In this document: positions 1-9,515 of the stretch, piece after piece
Position numbering within the stretch: position 1 is the stretch's first letter
Layout of the letters: each line of letters starts with the position of its first letter
Assembly (NCBI GenBank): GCA_964577835.1
Contig: CAZOBN010000028.1
Coordinates: 1 to 40,095 of the forward strand
Direction of reading: 5' to 3'
DNA: 40,095 nt
Origin: CAVVYA01 sp964577835
GTDB lineage: Bacteria > Pseudomonadota > Alphaproteobacteria > SMXQ01
Notes under the pieces: model-generated
Seen by the model: the letters and a program-made list of their open reading frames with translations, nothing else
What the model was told of the DNA's origin: nothing
The model's database searches: none
Translations under genes and position numbers: made by a program

Positions 1-3
1 TGA

Positions 4-81
<78 letters not shown>

Positions 82-90
82 CGCTTTCAA

Positions 91-121
91 AAAGCCGCCT
101 CAAGAAAGGCGGCTTTTTTTT
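91..121 (+). terminator. Rho-independent terminator of tRNA-fMet
   Basis: A perfect 10-bp stem (AAAGCCGCCT at 91-100 with AGGCGGCTTT at 107-116) encloses a 6-nt loop and runs into eight T residues (114-121). It starts 10 nt after the tRNA CCA end and is a textbook intrinsic terminator for the tRNA transcript. Confidence 0.92.
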
Positions 122-235
122 CGGGCACGGTGACGGTGCCCGTCACGACATGTCGGCGATCGGCCGACGCATTCGATTTCAGCGCCGCTCGCTGTCGCTT
201 ATAGGCTTGGTGGTGCCATTAACATGGGAGATTCG

Positions 236-628
236 ATGAGCGGCTACAAAGACCCTAATCTGCAAGACCGTCAGCGTCACGCTGCTGCGGCCAAGAAGGC
301 GATGTTGGAAAAATTCCGCGTGGCGGCCGAAGATCCCGCCGCCGCGGAGCGGCAAGCGACGAGAATGGCGGTGAACGAAGCGCGCGCGGCGCGCATCGCC
401 AAGCGCGAAGCCGTCAAGGCGTTGCGCAAGGCGGAATTGGCTGCACAGGCGGCCCAGGCGGCCGAGCTGGTTCTACAGGCGCAACGCGAAACGGAGAAAG
501 CTGAGGCTCTCATCGCGGCCGAGAAGGCCGAAGCCGAGGTGGCGCTGGCGGCCGAGCAAAAAGCCGCGCGCGATGCTCGATACGCGGCGCGCAAAGCGGC
601 AAAAAAACAGCGGCGGAAAGGTTACTGA
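236..628 (+). CDS. DUF6481 family protein, Ala/Lys/Arg-rich
   Basis: A 130-residue protein that begins MSGYKDPNLQDRQRHAAAAK and matches my memory of the alphaproteobacterial DUF6481 family, whose function is unknown. After the conserved N-terminal SGYKDP segment nearly the whole chain is Ala/Glu/Lys/Arg-rich heptad-like sequence, so it should form one long helix or coiled coil. The C-terminus is strongly basic (AARKAAKKQRRKGY). I chose the ATG at 236 over the ATG at 224 because GGGAG (226-230) lies at the right distance before it. The gene is monocistronic: a terminator separates it from the tRNA and the next gene is on the opposite strand. Family call fairly sure; role unknown. Confidence 0.8.
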   Translation: MSGYKDPNLQDRQRHAAAAKKAMLEKFRVAAEDPAAAERQATRMAVNEARAARIAKREAVKALRKAELAAQAAQAAELVLQAQRETEKAEALIAAEKAEAEVALAAEQKAARDARYAARKAAKKQRRKGY

Positions 629-772
629 CTGCTTTGGCCGCCAACGGTTCCGCTCCGCGCGCTGCCGGCGGTTTTCTGACAGCCATGCGGGCCCAGCTGC
701 CCGCCCACGCGGTTGGACGCACGCCTCACCAATTCCCATCCGCGCTTTAACGCTTGAGTGGAGCGTCGCGAA

Positions 773-3079
773 TTAAGCCGCACTCTCGATCGTGCTGACA
801 ATCCTCTCCTTCGGCAATGAAATGGTGATCTTCGTGCCTTTGCCGAGCGAGGATTCGATCCGGAGCTGGCCGCCGTGCAACTCAACCAGGGATTTTGATA
901 ACGGAAGGCCCAGGCCCGTGCCACCGTGGCGTCGGCACAATGCCGATTCGACCTGACCAAAGGGCTCCAATGCCGTGGGAACGTCTTCCGGGGCCATGCC
1001 GATGCCCGTGTCGCTCACGCTGACGAACAGGGAGCCGTCTTGCGCAGTTCCCCCGATGACCCGCACCATGCCGCCCCCAGGTGTGAACTTGATGGCGTTT
1101 GACAACAGATTCAGGACGACACGCCGCAACAGCGTCGGATCGGCGCAGATCTGCGGCAGGTCAGGCTGGCATTCGCTCGTCAGGACCAGACCGGACGTGA
1201 TTGCCGCGCCCGACATCAGGCGGGCGCAATAACCGACGACGTCCGCCAATTCGATCGGCTGATCGTGAATTATGAATTTGCCATGTTCGATTTTGGCCAT
1301 GTCGAGCATATCGTTGACGATGGCCAGCAAATGCCGGCCGCTGTCGTAAATCTCCTTGGGATAGGAGCGATATCGCTCCGGCTTGAGCGGGCCGAACATC
1401 TCGCCCATCATGATCTCGGAGAACCCGAGAATGGCATTCAACGGCGTGCGGAGCTCGTGGCTCATATTCGCCAGAAAAGCGCTCTTTGCCTCATTGGCCG
1501 CCTCGGCTTTGACCTTTGCCGCGCGGAGCGTTTCCTCGACTTGCTTCGCCTGAGTGACATCCTGGACCACGCCGGTCATGCCAATGGGATGACCTGCTTC
1601 GTCGCGCAAAATTTCGCCCTGCTCATGGACGAACCGAATCGACCCGTCGGGGCGGACAACCCTGTAGTCGTCCTGGTAACCGAGACCTGAGCTGATAGCG
1701 CCCTTTACTGCCGCGTCCACCTTGCGGCGGTCGTCGGGATGGACGCAGTCCAGGAAGGCCTCGTAGGTGGCAGCGAACTGTCCATGCTCTTGGCCGAAGA
1801 TTCTGAAGATTTCATCCGACCAGAAGAAGTCGCCGGTCGCGATATTCCAGTCCCAGTGACCAAGACCGGCTATGCGCTGTGCGTTCGCCAAGCGGCGCGC
1901 GCTCTCGCGTAGAGCGTATTCCGCGTTCACCCGGTTGGTGATGTCGCGAGCCACCGTAACAATGAAGGAGACGCCTTCATCCTCGCAGTGGATGGGATGG
2001 GCAGAGAAGTCCAACGTTCTGACGCTGCCGTCGGGCAATAGCGCGGTGAATTCGTCGCGCGTGTTTTCACCTTTCGCTGCCTTGCAGATCGCTGCCTTCA
2101 CTCTCCGTGACGTGGCGCCGGCCGTCTGCCACCAAGGAGCCTGCCAGAACAACAAACCCTTCACCGAGGGGGCGTCTCGACCGAGCAGCCTCTCTGTGGA
2201 CATGTTGACTTCCAAGATCGTGCCGTCGCGGGCGAGGACTGCCAGGTGTTGCAGCGCTTGGTCGAAAACAGCCGTGAACAGCCGCTCCTGTGCCCGGGCG
2301 GCCCGCTCGGCGGCGCGCGATTCGCTGAGATCGCGCAAGGCGAGGGTCGCAAGCGGCCGGCCGCGGAAGCGAAAGTAGGAAATCGAAGCCTCGGCGGGAA
2401 AGGTGTGGCTGCCGCGTCGAAGGCAGACGATTTCCAAGCGGTCTGTGATCTTCTCCCGCGGGCCGAGTGACTTTAGAGGCGCAAGGATCTGATCGCTCAG
2501 CTGTTGCTTACTCGGCAAAAGACGCCGGAATGGCTCACCGATAATTTCATTGGCCGCATAGCCGAAGATCTCTTCTGCTTTGGGACTGAACAAGACGACA
2601 TGCTCTTGATCGTCAACGGTGACGATTGCATCGCCGGTCGCTTCGACGATACGACGCAAATATTGCCGTTGAGCATGGCCGCGCGCCTTGGCGCGCTTGC
2701 GCTCGCTGAGATCACGCAGTGAAACAACGAACTGATCGCCATCAACCGGGCCAAAACACCGGACTGCCACGGGAACGAAACGGCCCGTGCGGGATCGTGC
2801 CTTGAGTTCGATCGAACCCCTCGAGCGGGATCTCTCCCGTAAGAACTTCCCAGCCCCTCCGCGGTGTGACAGGGAGGGCAAGATGAGCGGCAGGCTCTGG
2901 TCGACGAGGGCCGTGGACGAATAACCGAGAAGATTTCGCGCCGCCGCATTGGTCGACCGGATTGTTCCCATCCGGTCCACAACCAGAACGACAATGTTGA
3001 TGGCATCGAGCAGCAACGCCGGATCGGGCAATGGCTCGTGCGCTCGGCGGGTTCGCTTTCGGCCGTGTCGCCTGGTCAT
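773..3079 (-). CDS. Multi-PAS sensor histidine kinase
   Basis: A 768-residue kinase with no membrane segment and so probably cytoplasmic. About four PAS/PAC units occupy residues 20-510; one carries the GHWDWNIATGDFFWSDEIFRIFG-type start of a PAS_3 domain near residue 400. HisKA follows with SHELRTPLN (His541 as phospho-acceptor), then HATPase_c with an N box (LLSNAIKF, Asn661), G1 (DTGIGM, Asp690) and G2 (GGTGLGLPLSKS). No receiver domain is attached and no response regulator is adjacent, so the partner is elsewhere. The LRTPLNAILGFSEIM and MFGPL sequence is typical of alphaproteobacterial PAS kinases of the PleC/DivJ-like HisKA class. The signal cannot be read from sequence. A Crp/Fnr regulator is encoded divergently. 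Confidence 0.93.
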   Translation of the reverse strand: MTRRHGRKRTRRAHEPLPDPALLLDAINIVVLVVDRMGTIRSTNAAARNLLGYSSTALVDQSLPLILPSLSHRGGAGKFLRERSRSRGSIELKARSRTGRFVPVAVRCFGPVDGDQFVVSLRDLSERKRAKARGHAQRQYLRRIVEATGDAIVTVDDQEHVVLFSPKAEEIFGYAANEIIGEPFRRLLPSKQQLSDQILAPLKSLGPREKITDRLEIVCLRRGSHTFPAEASISYFRFRGRPLATLALRDLSESRAAERAARAQERLFTAVFDQALQHLAVLARDGTILEVNMSTERLLGRDAPSVKGLLFWQAPWWQTAGATSRRVKAAICKAAKGENTRDEFTALLPDGSVRTLDFSAHPIHCEDEGVSFIVTVARDITNRVNAEYALRESARRLANAQRIAGLGHWDWNIATGDFFWSDEIFRIFGQEHGQFAATYEAFLDCVHPDDRRKVDAAVKGAISSGLGYQDDYRVVRPDGSIRFVHEQGEILRDEAGHPIGMTGVVQDVTQAKQVEETLRAAKVKAEAANEAKSAFLANMSHELRTPLNAILGFSEIMMGEMFGPLKPERYRSYPKEIYDSGRHLLAIVNDMLDMAKIEHGKFIIHDQPIELADVVGYCARLMSGAAITSGLVLTSECQPDLPQICADPTLLRRVVLNLLSNAIKFTPGGGMVRVIGGTAQDGSLFVSVSDTGIGMAPEDVPTALEPFGQVESALCRRHGGTGLGLPLSKSLVELHGGQLRIESSLGKGTKITISLPKERIVSTIESAA

Positions 3080-3346
3080 GGCCGTGATCCTGTGTGTAAG
3101 GGCTCGACAAGCACGCCGAGTAAAAGATAAGCGCTCAATAGACGACCCCGAGCATTGAATGCCGGGTCAAGTCTTGCTCCAGGGTACTAAGCGCGCGTAA
3201 ATACACGGCCCGAACGAACGGCAGATTCCAAAATAAAGCGGCACGCAATATTGAGTATCTGTATTATCAAGCCGGGTTGGCAAATCGGGTTATTAACATG
3301 GGTAAAAGGCTGTCGTCGTTTTGCTTGCGCGCCGACAAGTCCATCT

Positions 3347-4186
3347 ATGCTTTGCTCCCGGCGCCAGGACGCGTCATCATCCGATCGCAAGTATTTCCGC
3401 GATTACATCCACCGGCAAAATGGTTCGATCTTGTCCGCGAATTACCCGAGTAAGGCGAGGGCCGAGTTTCGGCCCTCGCGAATTGTTCCCCCCACTTCGT
3501 GCCGAGAATGCCCGATCCGGGCCACGGCTCTATATGGCCGATTGTCGGGCGACGAAATCGAACGGCGCCGCGGCGACTGTCGCCTGGTAAGGGCGCGTCG
3601 CACGATCCTTCGCGAGGGAGAGCGGCTCCAGGAAGTCTATACCATCTTTGAAGGCTGGGCCTTTTCCTACAAGTTGCTGGTGGATGGCAGGCGTCAGATT
3701 CTGTCGTTTCTGCTCCCGGGCGAATTCATCGCTCTGCCCTTGCTCCGCATGGACAGTGTGACGTTCTCGGTGCAGGCCCTCACGGATGTTCTGCTCTGCA
3801 GCTTTCCCATGAAGAATATGCGGGAGCTCTTTGCACAGGAGAACGGCCTCTCTGCCGAGGCGCAGGCGCGTTGTCTCGCCTATACGGCAGGCCTCGAGGA
3901 TCGGCTCACCGATCTCGGACGCCGCAACGCGGAAGAACGCCTCGCGCGCCTCTTGCTGGACCTGCATGGCCGCCTTCAGCAGCTCGACGCCTTGAACGAT
4001 GACGGCAGCTGTCCTTTCCCGCTGCGACAGGAGCACGTCGCCGATGCTCTTGGCCTCACGCCGGTTCATGTCAGCAGAGTCATGGCTCTCCTCAAGGCGG
4101 AGAAACTCATATCGACGCAGTCGGGATCGCTGACATTGCTGGATGTGCCGCGGCTTCGCGCGCTGGTGGAACGAGGGCGGTCGTGA
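3347..4186 (+). CDS. Crp/Fnr family transcriptional regulator
   Basis: A DNA-binding regulator with an N-terminal cyclic-nucleotide-type beta-barrel (EGERLQEVYTIFEGWAFSYK, then LLPGEFIALP) and a C-terminal winged helix (HVADALGLTPVHVSRVMALL). The sequence SCRECPIR near the start carries a Cys-x2-Cys pair, as in many Fnr/FixK-like proteins of alphaproteobacteria. The full four-cysteine set of E. coli FNR is not evident, so I do not claim an iron-sulfur cluster. The start is uncertain: TTG at 3251, ATG at 3347 and TTG at 3431 are all in frame and none has a good Shine-Dalgarno. TTG 3431 would give about 250 residues, closest to the family norm. It may control the Aer-like gene downstream; that is inference. 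Confidence 0.85.
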   Translation: MLCSRRQDASSSDRKYFRDYIHRQNGSILSANYPSKARAEFRPSRIVPPTSCRECPIRATALYGRLSGDEIERRRGDCRLVRARRTILREGERLQEVYTIFEGWAFSYKLLVDGRRQILSFLLPGEFIALPLLRMDSVTFSVQALTDVLLCSFPMKNMRELFAQENGLSAEAQARCLAYTAGLEDRLTDLGRRNAEERLARLLLDLHGRLQQLDALNDDGSCPFPLRQEHVADALGLTPVHVSRVMALLKAEKLISTQSGSLTLLDVPRLRALVERGRS

Positions 4187-4204
4187 CCCGTCATGGATTG
4201 GAAA

Positions 4205-4253
4205 CCCAAGAAGTAAATGTATGTTACGAACTCCGTATAAGGAGTTTCTTGGG
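4205..4253 (+). other. Possible structured RNA: compact three-way junction
   Basis: Between the Crp/Fnr gene (ends 4186) and the Aer-like gene (starts 4335), three nested and adjacent inverted repeats tile the segment. P1 is CCCAAGAA (4205-4212) with TTCTTGGG (4246-4253). P2 is GTAA (4213-4216) with TTAC (4224-4227). P3 is ACTCC (4230-4234) with GGAGT (4241-4245). Only G4228 and A4229 remain unpaired in the junction. No T run follows, so it is not a normal terminator. It may be a leader RNA element of the chemoreceptor gene, a 3' end structure, or a protein operator. It matches no riboswitch class I know. Confidence 0.4.
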
Positions 4254-4334
4254 CGAATTAACCAAAAAGTGAGCGGCGCCGCATGAGTCTTCTTCCGCCA
4301 TTGCTCGGACGAGCGGAACAGGGTGGAGACAGAA

Positions 4335-6026
4335 ATGCGGAAGAATCTTCCCATTACCGATAAAGAATACCAACTGCGCGATGACCAGATGATCGTCTCG
4401 CGTACCGACCCGAAGGGCCGGATCACTTTCGTCAACGATACCTTCATTGAGGTCTCTGGCTTTCAGGAAAGCGAACTGATCGGGCAACCGCACAATATCG
4501 TGCGGCATCCCGACATGCCGCCGGAGGCGTTCGCGGATTTATGGGCCACGTTGCAGGCCGGATCTCCATGGACCGGCGCGGTCAAGAACCGATGCAAGAA
4601 CGGCGATTATTATTGGGTCGCCGCCAGCGCGACCCCGCTGCAGGAAAACGGAACGGTGACCGGCTACATGTCGGTCCGAAAGGCACTGCCGAAGGAGCTT
4701 CGCGCCGTTGTCGAGCCAGGCTACCGCCTTTTTTCGGAAGGCAAGGCGCGCGAGCTGGCGATCCGCAACGGCATGATCGTCAAGACCGCACTATGGCATC
4801 GGATCCTGCGCTCCGGATGCTCGCTCCGGTCGCGGATCATTCGGCACGCCGCTGTCCTCGGGCTTATATTTGGAGCCGTAGCGGCAAGTGTTCATTGGCT
4901 GGATCGCATCGAATCATACGGCTTGGTTGGGATCGGCGTGGGTCTTGCGATTGCATTCGGATTCCTCGTCGCGCGCCGGGTGCGGAGCGACTGCGACCTG
5001 ATCGTCCGGCAAATCAAGCAAATTACACAGGGTGCGTACAACGACCACATCGATGTCTCCCGCGATGACGAATTCGGCGAGGTTCTGCGTCATCTCAAAT
5101 CCCTCCAGACCAAGCTGGCCTACGATCGCGAGGAAAAACGCCAGACCGAGGAAGCTTTGGGGCGTACCGAGGGGGAAAAGAAGGCGGCGATGCTCAGCCT
5201 CGCCGACGATTTCGAATCGTCCGTGCGGCAGGTCGTGGATACGGTCTCGTCCGCTGCGAACGAGCTGCATGCGACGGCTGGCAGCATGTCGAGCACGGCG
5301 GAGCAGACCATGCACCAGGCCAGCGCGGTTGCAGTGGCTTCAGAGCGTGCGTCCATCAACGTGCAAACCGTCGCCGCCGCCGGTGAACAGCTGTCCGCGT
5401 CCATTTCGGAAATTTCCCGCCAAGTCGAACAATCGAGCCGCATTACGAAGCAGGCGGTGGATCAGGCAAGCCACACGAATGATCAGATACTCAGCCTCTC
5501 TGAGAGTGCGAAGCGGATCGACGATGTCGTGAAGCTCATCAACGACATTGCGGGTCAGACGCATCTCCTGGCGCTCAATGCGACGATCGAGGCGGCGCGA
5601 GCCGGTGAGGCAGGCAAGGGATTCGCGGTCGTTGCATCGGAGGTTAAGTCACTGGCCAATCAGACAGCGAAGGCGACGGAGGAAATCGGAATGAAGATCA
5701 GTGAGATGCAAGCCGCTACCCAGGACTCCGTGACCGCGATCAGATCGATTGCGGAAACAATCGCCAGCATCAATGAGATTGCCACGACGGTGGCGGCAGC
5801 CGTCGAACAGCAAGGCGCGGCCACTCAGGAAATCGCCCGCAACGTGGCGGAGGCTGCCAAAGGGACGCAAGAGGTTTCGAACAACATCGCGGGTGTGACC
5901 GAAGCTGCGTCCCACACTGGTGCCGCTGCTAGTCAGGTGCTCTCGTCCGTGGCGGGCCTCAGTGCACAGAGCGAGGATCTCCGACAAAAGGTCGATACCT
6001 TCATTGCAAAAGTTCGCGCCGCCTAG
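4335..6026 (+). CDS. Aer-like PAS methyl-accepting chemotaxis protein
   Basis: A 563-residue energy/redox-taxis receptor. Residues 1-120 form an Aer-type PAS domain that begins RKNLPITDKEYQL and contains FVNDTFIEVSGF and HNIVRHPDMP, the region that binds FAD in E. coli Aer. Two membrane helices (about 172-188 and 195-213) form a short hairpin with no periplasmic domain, as in Aer. A HAMP-like linker follows (IKQITQGAYNDHIDVSRDDEF region), then a cytoplasmic signalling coiled coil with the kinase-contact tip (AGQTHLLALNATIEAARAGE and GKGFAVVASEVKSLA). I chose the ATG at 4335 because GGAG at 4325-4328 precedes it; a GTG at 4323 is in frame. No cheA or cheW is nearby. Confidence 0.93.
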   Translation: MRKNLPITDKEYQLRDDQMIVSRTDPKGRITFVNDTFIEVSGFQESELIGQPHNIVRHPDMPPEAFADLWATLQAGSPWTGAVKNRCKNGDYYWVAASATPLQENGTVTGYMSVRKALPKELRAVVEPGYRLFSEGKARELAIRNGMIVKTALWHRILRSGCSLRSRIIRHAAVLGLIFGAVAASVHWLDRIESYGLVGIGVGLAIAFGFLVARRVRSDCDLIVRQIKQITQGAYNDHIDVSRDDEFGEVLRHLKSLQTKLAYDREEKRQTEEALGRTEGEKKAAMLSLADDFESSVRQVVDTVSSAANELHATAGSMSSTAEQTMHQASAVAVASERASINVQTVAAAGEQLSASISEISRQVEQSSRITKQAVDQASHTNDQILSLSESAKRIDDVVKLINDIAGQTHLLALNATIEAARAGEAGKGFAVVASEVKSLANQTAKATEEIGMKISEMQAATQDSVTAIRSIAETIASINEIATTVAAAVEQQGAATQEIARNVAEAAKGTQEVSNNIAGVTEAASHTGAAASQVLSSVAGLSAQSEDLRQKVDTFIAKVRAA

Positions 6027-6051
6027 GGCACTCGGCACTTTCAGGGGGTAG

Positions 6052-6078
6052 ACCGGCGTTCCGCCGCGGCACGCCGGT
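6052..6078. terminator. Possible bidirectional terminator hairpin
   Basis: A perfect 8-bp inverted repeat (ACCGGCGT at 6052-6059, ACGCCGGT at 6071-6078) with an 11-nt loop sits between the convergent Aer-like and flavoprotein genes. It lacks a clear T run on either strand, so intrinsic termination is only plausible. Confidence 0.3.
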
Positions 6079-6248
6079 TCAACCCGCCTCGATGGTTTGA
6101 TGAGTGCTGGCATGCCCGGCGTGCAGGAACCTGACGTTCCGGGTGGGCCATGCCGATGCCGACGTCATCATGAAACGAGACTTCGGGTCCCCGCGACAGC
6201 CTTGAGAAAGCCGTCCCGAAAATGGCAGCTTGTGGTGCCCCGGCCGCG

Positions 6249-7427
6249 TCAGACAGCCATGCCAGCCACCCAGCCGCTCGCCCAGGCCCACTGGAAGTTG
6301 TAGCCGCCGAGCCAGCCCGTCACGTCGACCGCCTCGCCGATCACGTAAAGGCCCGGCACCGCGTTCGCTTGCATCGTCTTCGACGACAGCGCGGTCGTAT
6401 CGACGCCGCCGACCGTCACCTCGGCCTTCGCATACCCTTCCGATCCGGACGGAACCAGGCGCCACCGGTTGAGCGCTTCGCCCAGGCGAGCGAGGTCGTG
6501 ATCGGCAATCTCGCCGAGCGGACGGGATGGCAGGTGCCGTTCGGCCAGCGCATCGGCGAGACATTTCGACAGAACCTCGCCCAGCACCGTCTTGGCTTCC
6601 GCGCGCGGTCTGGCCTGCTTGCGCTCGAGCAGGAATTTCGTTGCATCCATCCCCGGCAGCAGATCGATTCGGATCTCGTCCCCCGGACGCCAGTAGGACG
6701 ACGCCTGAAGAATCGCCGGACCCGAAAGACCGCGATGGGTGAAAAGCAGATTCTCGCGAAACGCGCCCGCTCCGCAACTGGCGATCGCATCGACGGCCAC
6801 GCCGCTCAGCGGCCGCATCAGCCGAAGGTCGAAATCGGAGAAGGTCAGCGGAACGAGCCCCGGCCGCGTTTCCGTGACGGCCAGGCCGAAGCGCTTCGCG
6901 ACCTGGTGCGTGAAACCGGTGGCGCCCAGCTTGGGAATCGACAGTCCGCCCGTGGCAAGCACGACCGAGGGCGCCGTGAAATCGCCGTGATTTGTCGCGA
7001 CGCGAAAGCGGTCGGCCTTGGCGATCTCGGAGATCGTATGGCTGAGCCGCAGGTCGACCGCCGCCGCGGCGCATTCGTCGAGCAGCATGCGGACGATCGA
7101 TTTCGCCGATCCGTCGCAGAACAACTGACCGCGCGTCTTCTCATGATAGGCAATGCGGTGTTTCTCGACGAGGGCGATGAAATCGTGCTGCGTGTAGCGC
7201 GCGAGCGCGGATCTGCAGAATCGCGGGTTCTCGGAAAGAAACCGATCGGGTGCGCATTCGAGGTTGGTGAAATTGCACCGGCCGCCGCCCGAGATGAGAA
7301 TCTTTTTGCCGGGCTCCGCGGCATGATCGAGCAGCAGGACCTGCCGTCCACGCGCCCCGGCGGCGATCGCGCACATCAAGCCAGCCGCCCCGGCGCCCAC
7401 GATCACAACGTCGAATTCCGCGGTCAA
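6249..7427 (-). CDS. HI0933/BaiN-family FAD-dependent oxidoreductase
   Basis: A 392-residue flavoprotein. The Rossmann FAD motif VIVGAGAAGLMCAI lies at residues 8-21, followed by the HI0933-family motif ISGGGRCNFTN near residue 46. The C-terminal GLYVIGEAVDVTGWLGGYNF segment is the second conserved FAD contact of the family. Family members are called aminoacetone-oxidase or BaiN-like NAD(P)/FAD-dependent oxidoreductases, mostly with unknown substrates; no specific reaction can be assigned here. The length fits the family. The next minus-strand gene upstream, an MFS transporter, is 259 bp away, so co-transcription is possible but not shown. Confidence 0.92.
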   Translation of the reverse strand: MTAEFDVVIVGAGAAGLMCAIAAGARGRQVLLLDHAAEPGKKILISGGGRCNFTNLECAPDRFLSENPRFCRSALARYTQHDFIALVEKHRIAYHEKTRGQLFCDGSAKSIVRMLLDECAAAAVDLRLSHTISEIAKADRFRVATNHGDFTAPSVVLATGGLSIPKLGATGFTHQVAKRFGLAVTETRPGLVPLTFSDFDLRLMRPLSGVAVDAIASCGAGAFRENLLFTHRGLSGPAILQASSYWRPGDEIRIDLLPGMDATKFLLERKQARPRAEAKTVLGEVLSKCLADALAERHLPSRPLGEIADHDLARLGEALNRWRLVPSGSEGYAKAEVTVGGVDTTALSSKTMQANAVPGLYVIGEAVDVTGWLGGYNFQWAWASGWVAGMAV

Positions 7428-7686
7428 TCGGCCTTGTCCCGGTCACGGCGACGTGCATGCGGCGCCGATCGCCGAAACGTCCGTCTTCCGAACCGCTTTC
7501 TAGCGGTTCCGGCCGGTCGCGACAATCGTCGAACGGGTCCGGGGCGGATCGAGCGTCCTTTCGGGGGCCATCGCGGTCGGTCGTGGCTGCTGGCGTGTCC
7601 GGGGCGCGGTCTCGGAAATTGGGCGGAGACCGGTTGACAGGGATCGGCGCGCGCAGCCATCGAACTCACGAGATAGTACCGCAGCG

Positions 7687-8967
7687 TCAACTGTGCGGCG
7701 CGGCGGCGGCCTCCGCGGCGGCAGGCGGCCCGCTTTCGAGCACAGCGGCCAGCGGTTTGCGCTGTCGCCATACCCAGTACCACAGGCCGACGCACAATGC
7801 CGCGCCCACCGCCACCGGCGCGCGCAGGCCGATATGGTCGGCGATCACGCCCATGATCAGGGCGCCGATGGCCGGCACGCTGTGCTGGACCAACGCGTGA
7901 TTGCTGATCACGCGGCCGCGCATGGCGGGTTCCGAGGATATCTGAATCAGCGTCTGATTGGCGATGTTCTGGACGATGAAGGCAAAGCCGACGACCGCGA
8001 GGAAAGGGGCCGCAATCCAGAAATTCGGCGTGGCGACGAACAAAAGCAGGCCGGTGGCGACGATCAGGATGCCGCTGATGCTGAGGACGGTCAGGCCTAC
8101 GACGCCCTTGTCGCGCCTCACCATCCAGAATGCCCCCGCCATGGCGCCGATACCGTACACGCTGGTCAGCACCGCGAGACCCTCGGGGCCGCGGCTGAAG
8201 ACCTCGCCGACGAAGCCGGGTAGAAGATCGCTCAGCGGCTTCGCCAGAAAGCCGATCACCACCAGAATGGCCATCTGGATACGAATGCCACGGTGCTGCA
8301 GCATGTAGCGCAGGCCGGCCACCATCTCGGCGATGATCGAGCCACGCTCGCGCACCGGCGGACTCGCGACCCGCGCGCTGATCATGTACAGCATCAAGGT
8401 GAAGATCAGGAACAGCCCTGCCGCCGCCGCGAACGTCCAGCCCACGCCGGCGAACACGATCAGTCCGCCGCCCACGGCGGGACCGACGAAACGGGACACG
8501 TTGAAAATCACGGAATTGAGGGCGACGGCGGAGGCAAGCATGTCGCGTCCGACAAGCGAGTAGAGCACGATCGTGCGCGATGGCCGATTGAACGCGACGA
8601 CCGATCCGCGCACCAGAACGATGATGAGAAGGAGCCAGATGTCCATCAGCCCGGTCAGCGTCAAGGCCGCCATGGTGACGGCGAAAGCCAGCGACAGGGA
8701 TTGAGTGCAGCGCAGGAGCTTGAAGTAGTCGACACGGTCGATGACCGTGCCCGCTATCAGCGAAAAGACGAGCAACGGCGCGGCCTCGGCAATGGCGATG
8801 GCGCCGAGCCAGGCGGTCGAATGGGTGAGCTCCCACGTCAGCCAGCCCAATGCGACGCGCTGCGTCCACAAGCCGACATTCGACGTCAGATTACCAATGA
8901 CGAACAGCCGGTAGTCCCTGACCGCCAGGGTGCGCCCCAGCGCCCCGAACGAGCCGGGAAACTTCAT
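7687..8967 (-). CDS. MFS transporter, MFS_3/EntS-like
   Basis: A 426-residue membrane protein with about 12 hydrophobic segments. The N-terminal pattern (LAVRDYRLFVIGNLTSNVG, then WTQRVALGWL) is that of the MFS_3 group, which includes the enterobactin exporter EntS and many putative drug exporters. It lies in the inner membrane and probably acts as a proton-coupled exporter; the substrate is unknown. AGGA lies a suitable distance before the ATG at 8967. The C-terminus is Ala-rich and cytoplasmic. Confidence 0.88.
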   Translation of the reverse strand: MKFPGSFGALGRTLAVRDYRLFVIGNLTSNVGLWTQRVALGWLTWELTHSTAWLGAIAIAEAAPLLVFSLIAGTVIDRVDYFKLLRCTQSLSLAFAVTMAALTLTGLMDIWLLLIIVLVRGSVVAFNRPSRTIVLYSLVGRDMLASAVALNSVIFNVSRFVGPAVGGGLIVFAGVGWTFAAAAGLFLIFTLMLYMISARVASPPVRERGSIIAEMVAGLRYMLQHRGIRIQMAILVVIGFLAKPLSDLLPGFVGEVFSRGPEGLAVLTSVYGIGAMAGAFWMVRRDKGVVGLTVLSISGILIVATGLLLFVATPNFWIAAPFLAVVGFAFIVQNIANQTLIQISSEPAMRGRVISNHALVQHSVPAIGALIMGVIADHIGLRAPVAVGAALCVGLWYWVWRQRKPLAAVLESGPPAAAEAAAAPHS

Positions 8968-9515
8968 GTTGCGGATTCCTTGATTGTGCGGCTCATGACC
9001 CCGGGCTTTTTTTGAACGTCGGTAACATCCACCAAACCGGCGAAAAAGAGAAGCCGCAAGCTTTGAATCGATTGGTCATCCGTGACGTTTTTTGTCGCAC
9101 CGCGGAATGACGAGCGGAACATTCCTGGACATTTCGAAAGACAGTGATGCCAGAAGAGAGGTAATGCGCGGCGCCGGGATTGAGTTTCTGCCGCGCGACA
9201 ACGATCCTTTGTGCCTGCTGGTCGCCATGCCGGATGGTGCTCGCGATAAGCCCACCCCGCGGGAAGTCTGAGGCAGAGAGCGGGCGTCCAGTATTTCCGG
9301 ATCGTTATCTGTGTTCTGCGCCGGAGGATCGAGGCCGATCCGGAACGCCCGCGACTGAGCCGGACGGAGCAGGCGGAGCTGCCGTCCAGGCAGGGCCGAT
9401 CCACGCGGCGATGTGGAGACCCCAAGAGTGCAGATTCCACGGCGCTTTACTCTCGCAAATTTTCCGCTACCCTTCTCGTGCTTTTGCAAAACGCGTCGGC
9501 AGGTCTGGATCGGTC
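8968..9515. other. 548-bp divergent intergenic region without a clear gene
   Basis: The interval separates the divergent MFS and eutA genes. Several open frames cross it on both strands, but their compositions (Arg/Ser/Pro-rich, no family resemblance) look like chance frames in GC-rich DNA. It should contain promoters for both neighbours, but I cannot point to convincing -35/-10 pairs. Confidence 0.5.

Noticed and set aside
3250..3269. FNR-box-like sequence TTGAG-N10-ATCAA before the Crp/Fnr gene
   Set aside because: The spacing is 10 instead of 4 bases and the left half-site has a mismatch, so it is not an FNR/FixK box.
7490..7509. Hairpin GAACCGCT-TTCT-AGCGGTTC between the MFS and flavoprotein genes
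   Set aside because: A perfect 8-bp stem but with no T run on the transcribed (minus) strand, so a terminator or other role is not supported.
6222..7637. 471-codon plus-strand frame opposite the HI0933-type flavoprotein
   Set aside because: Antisense to a gene with intact FAD motifs and no recognisable domain of its own.
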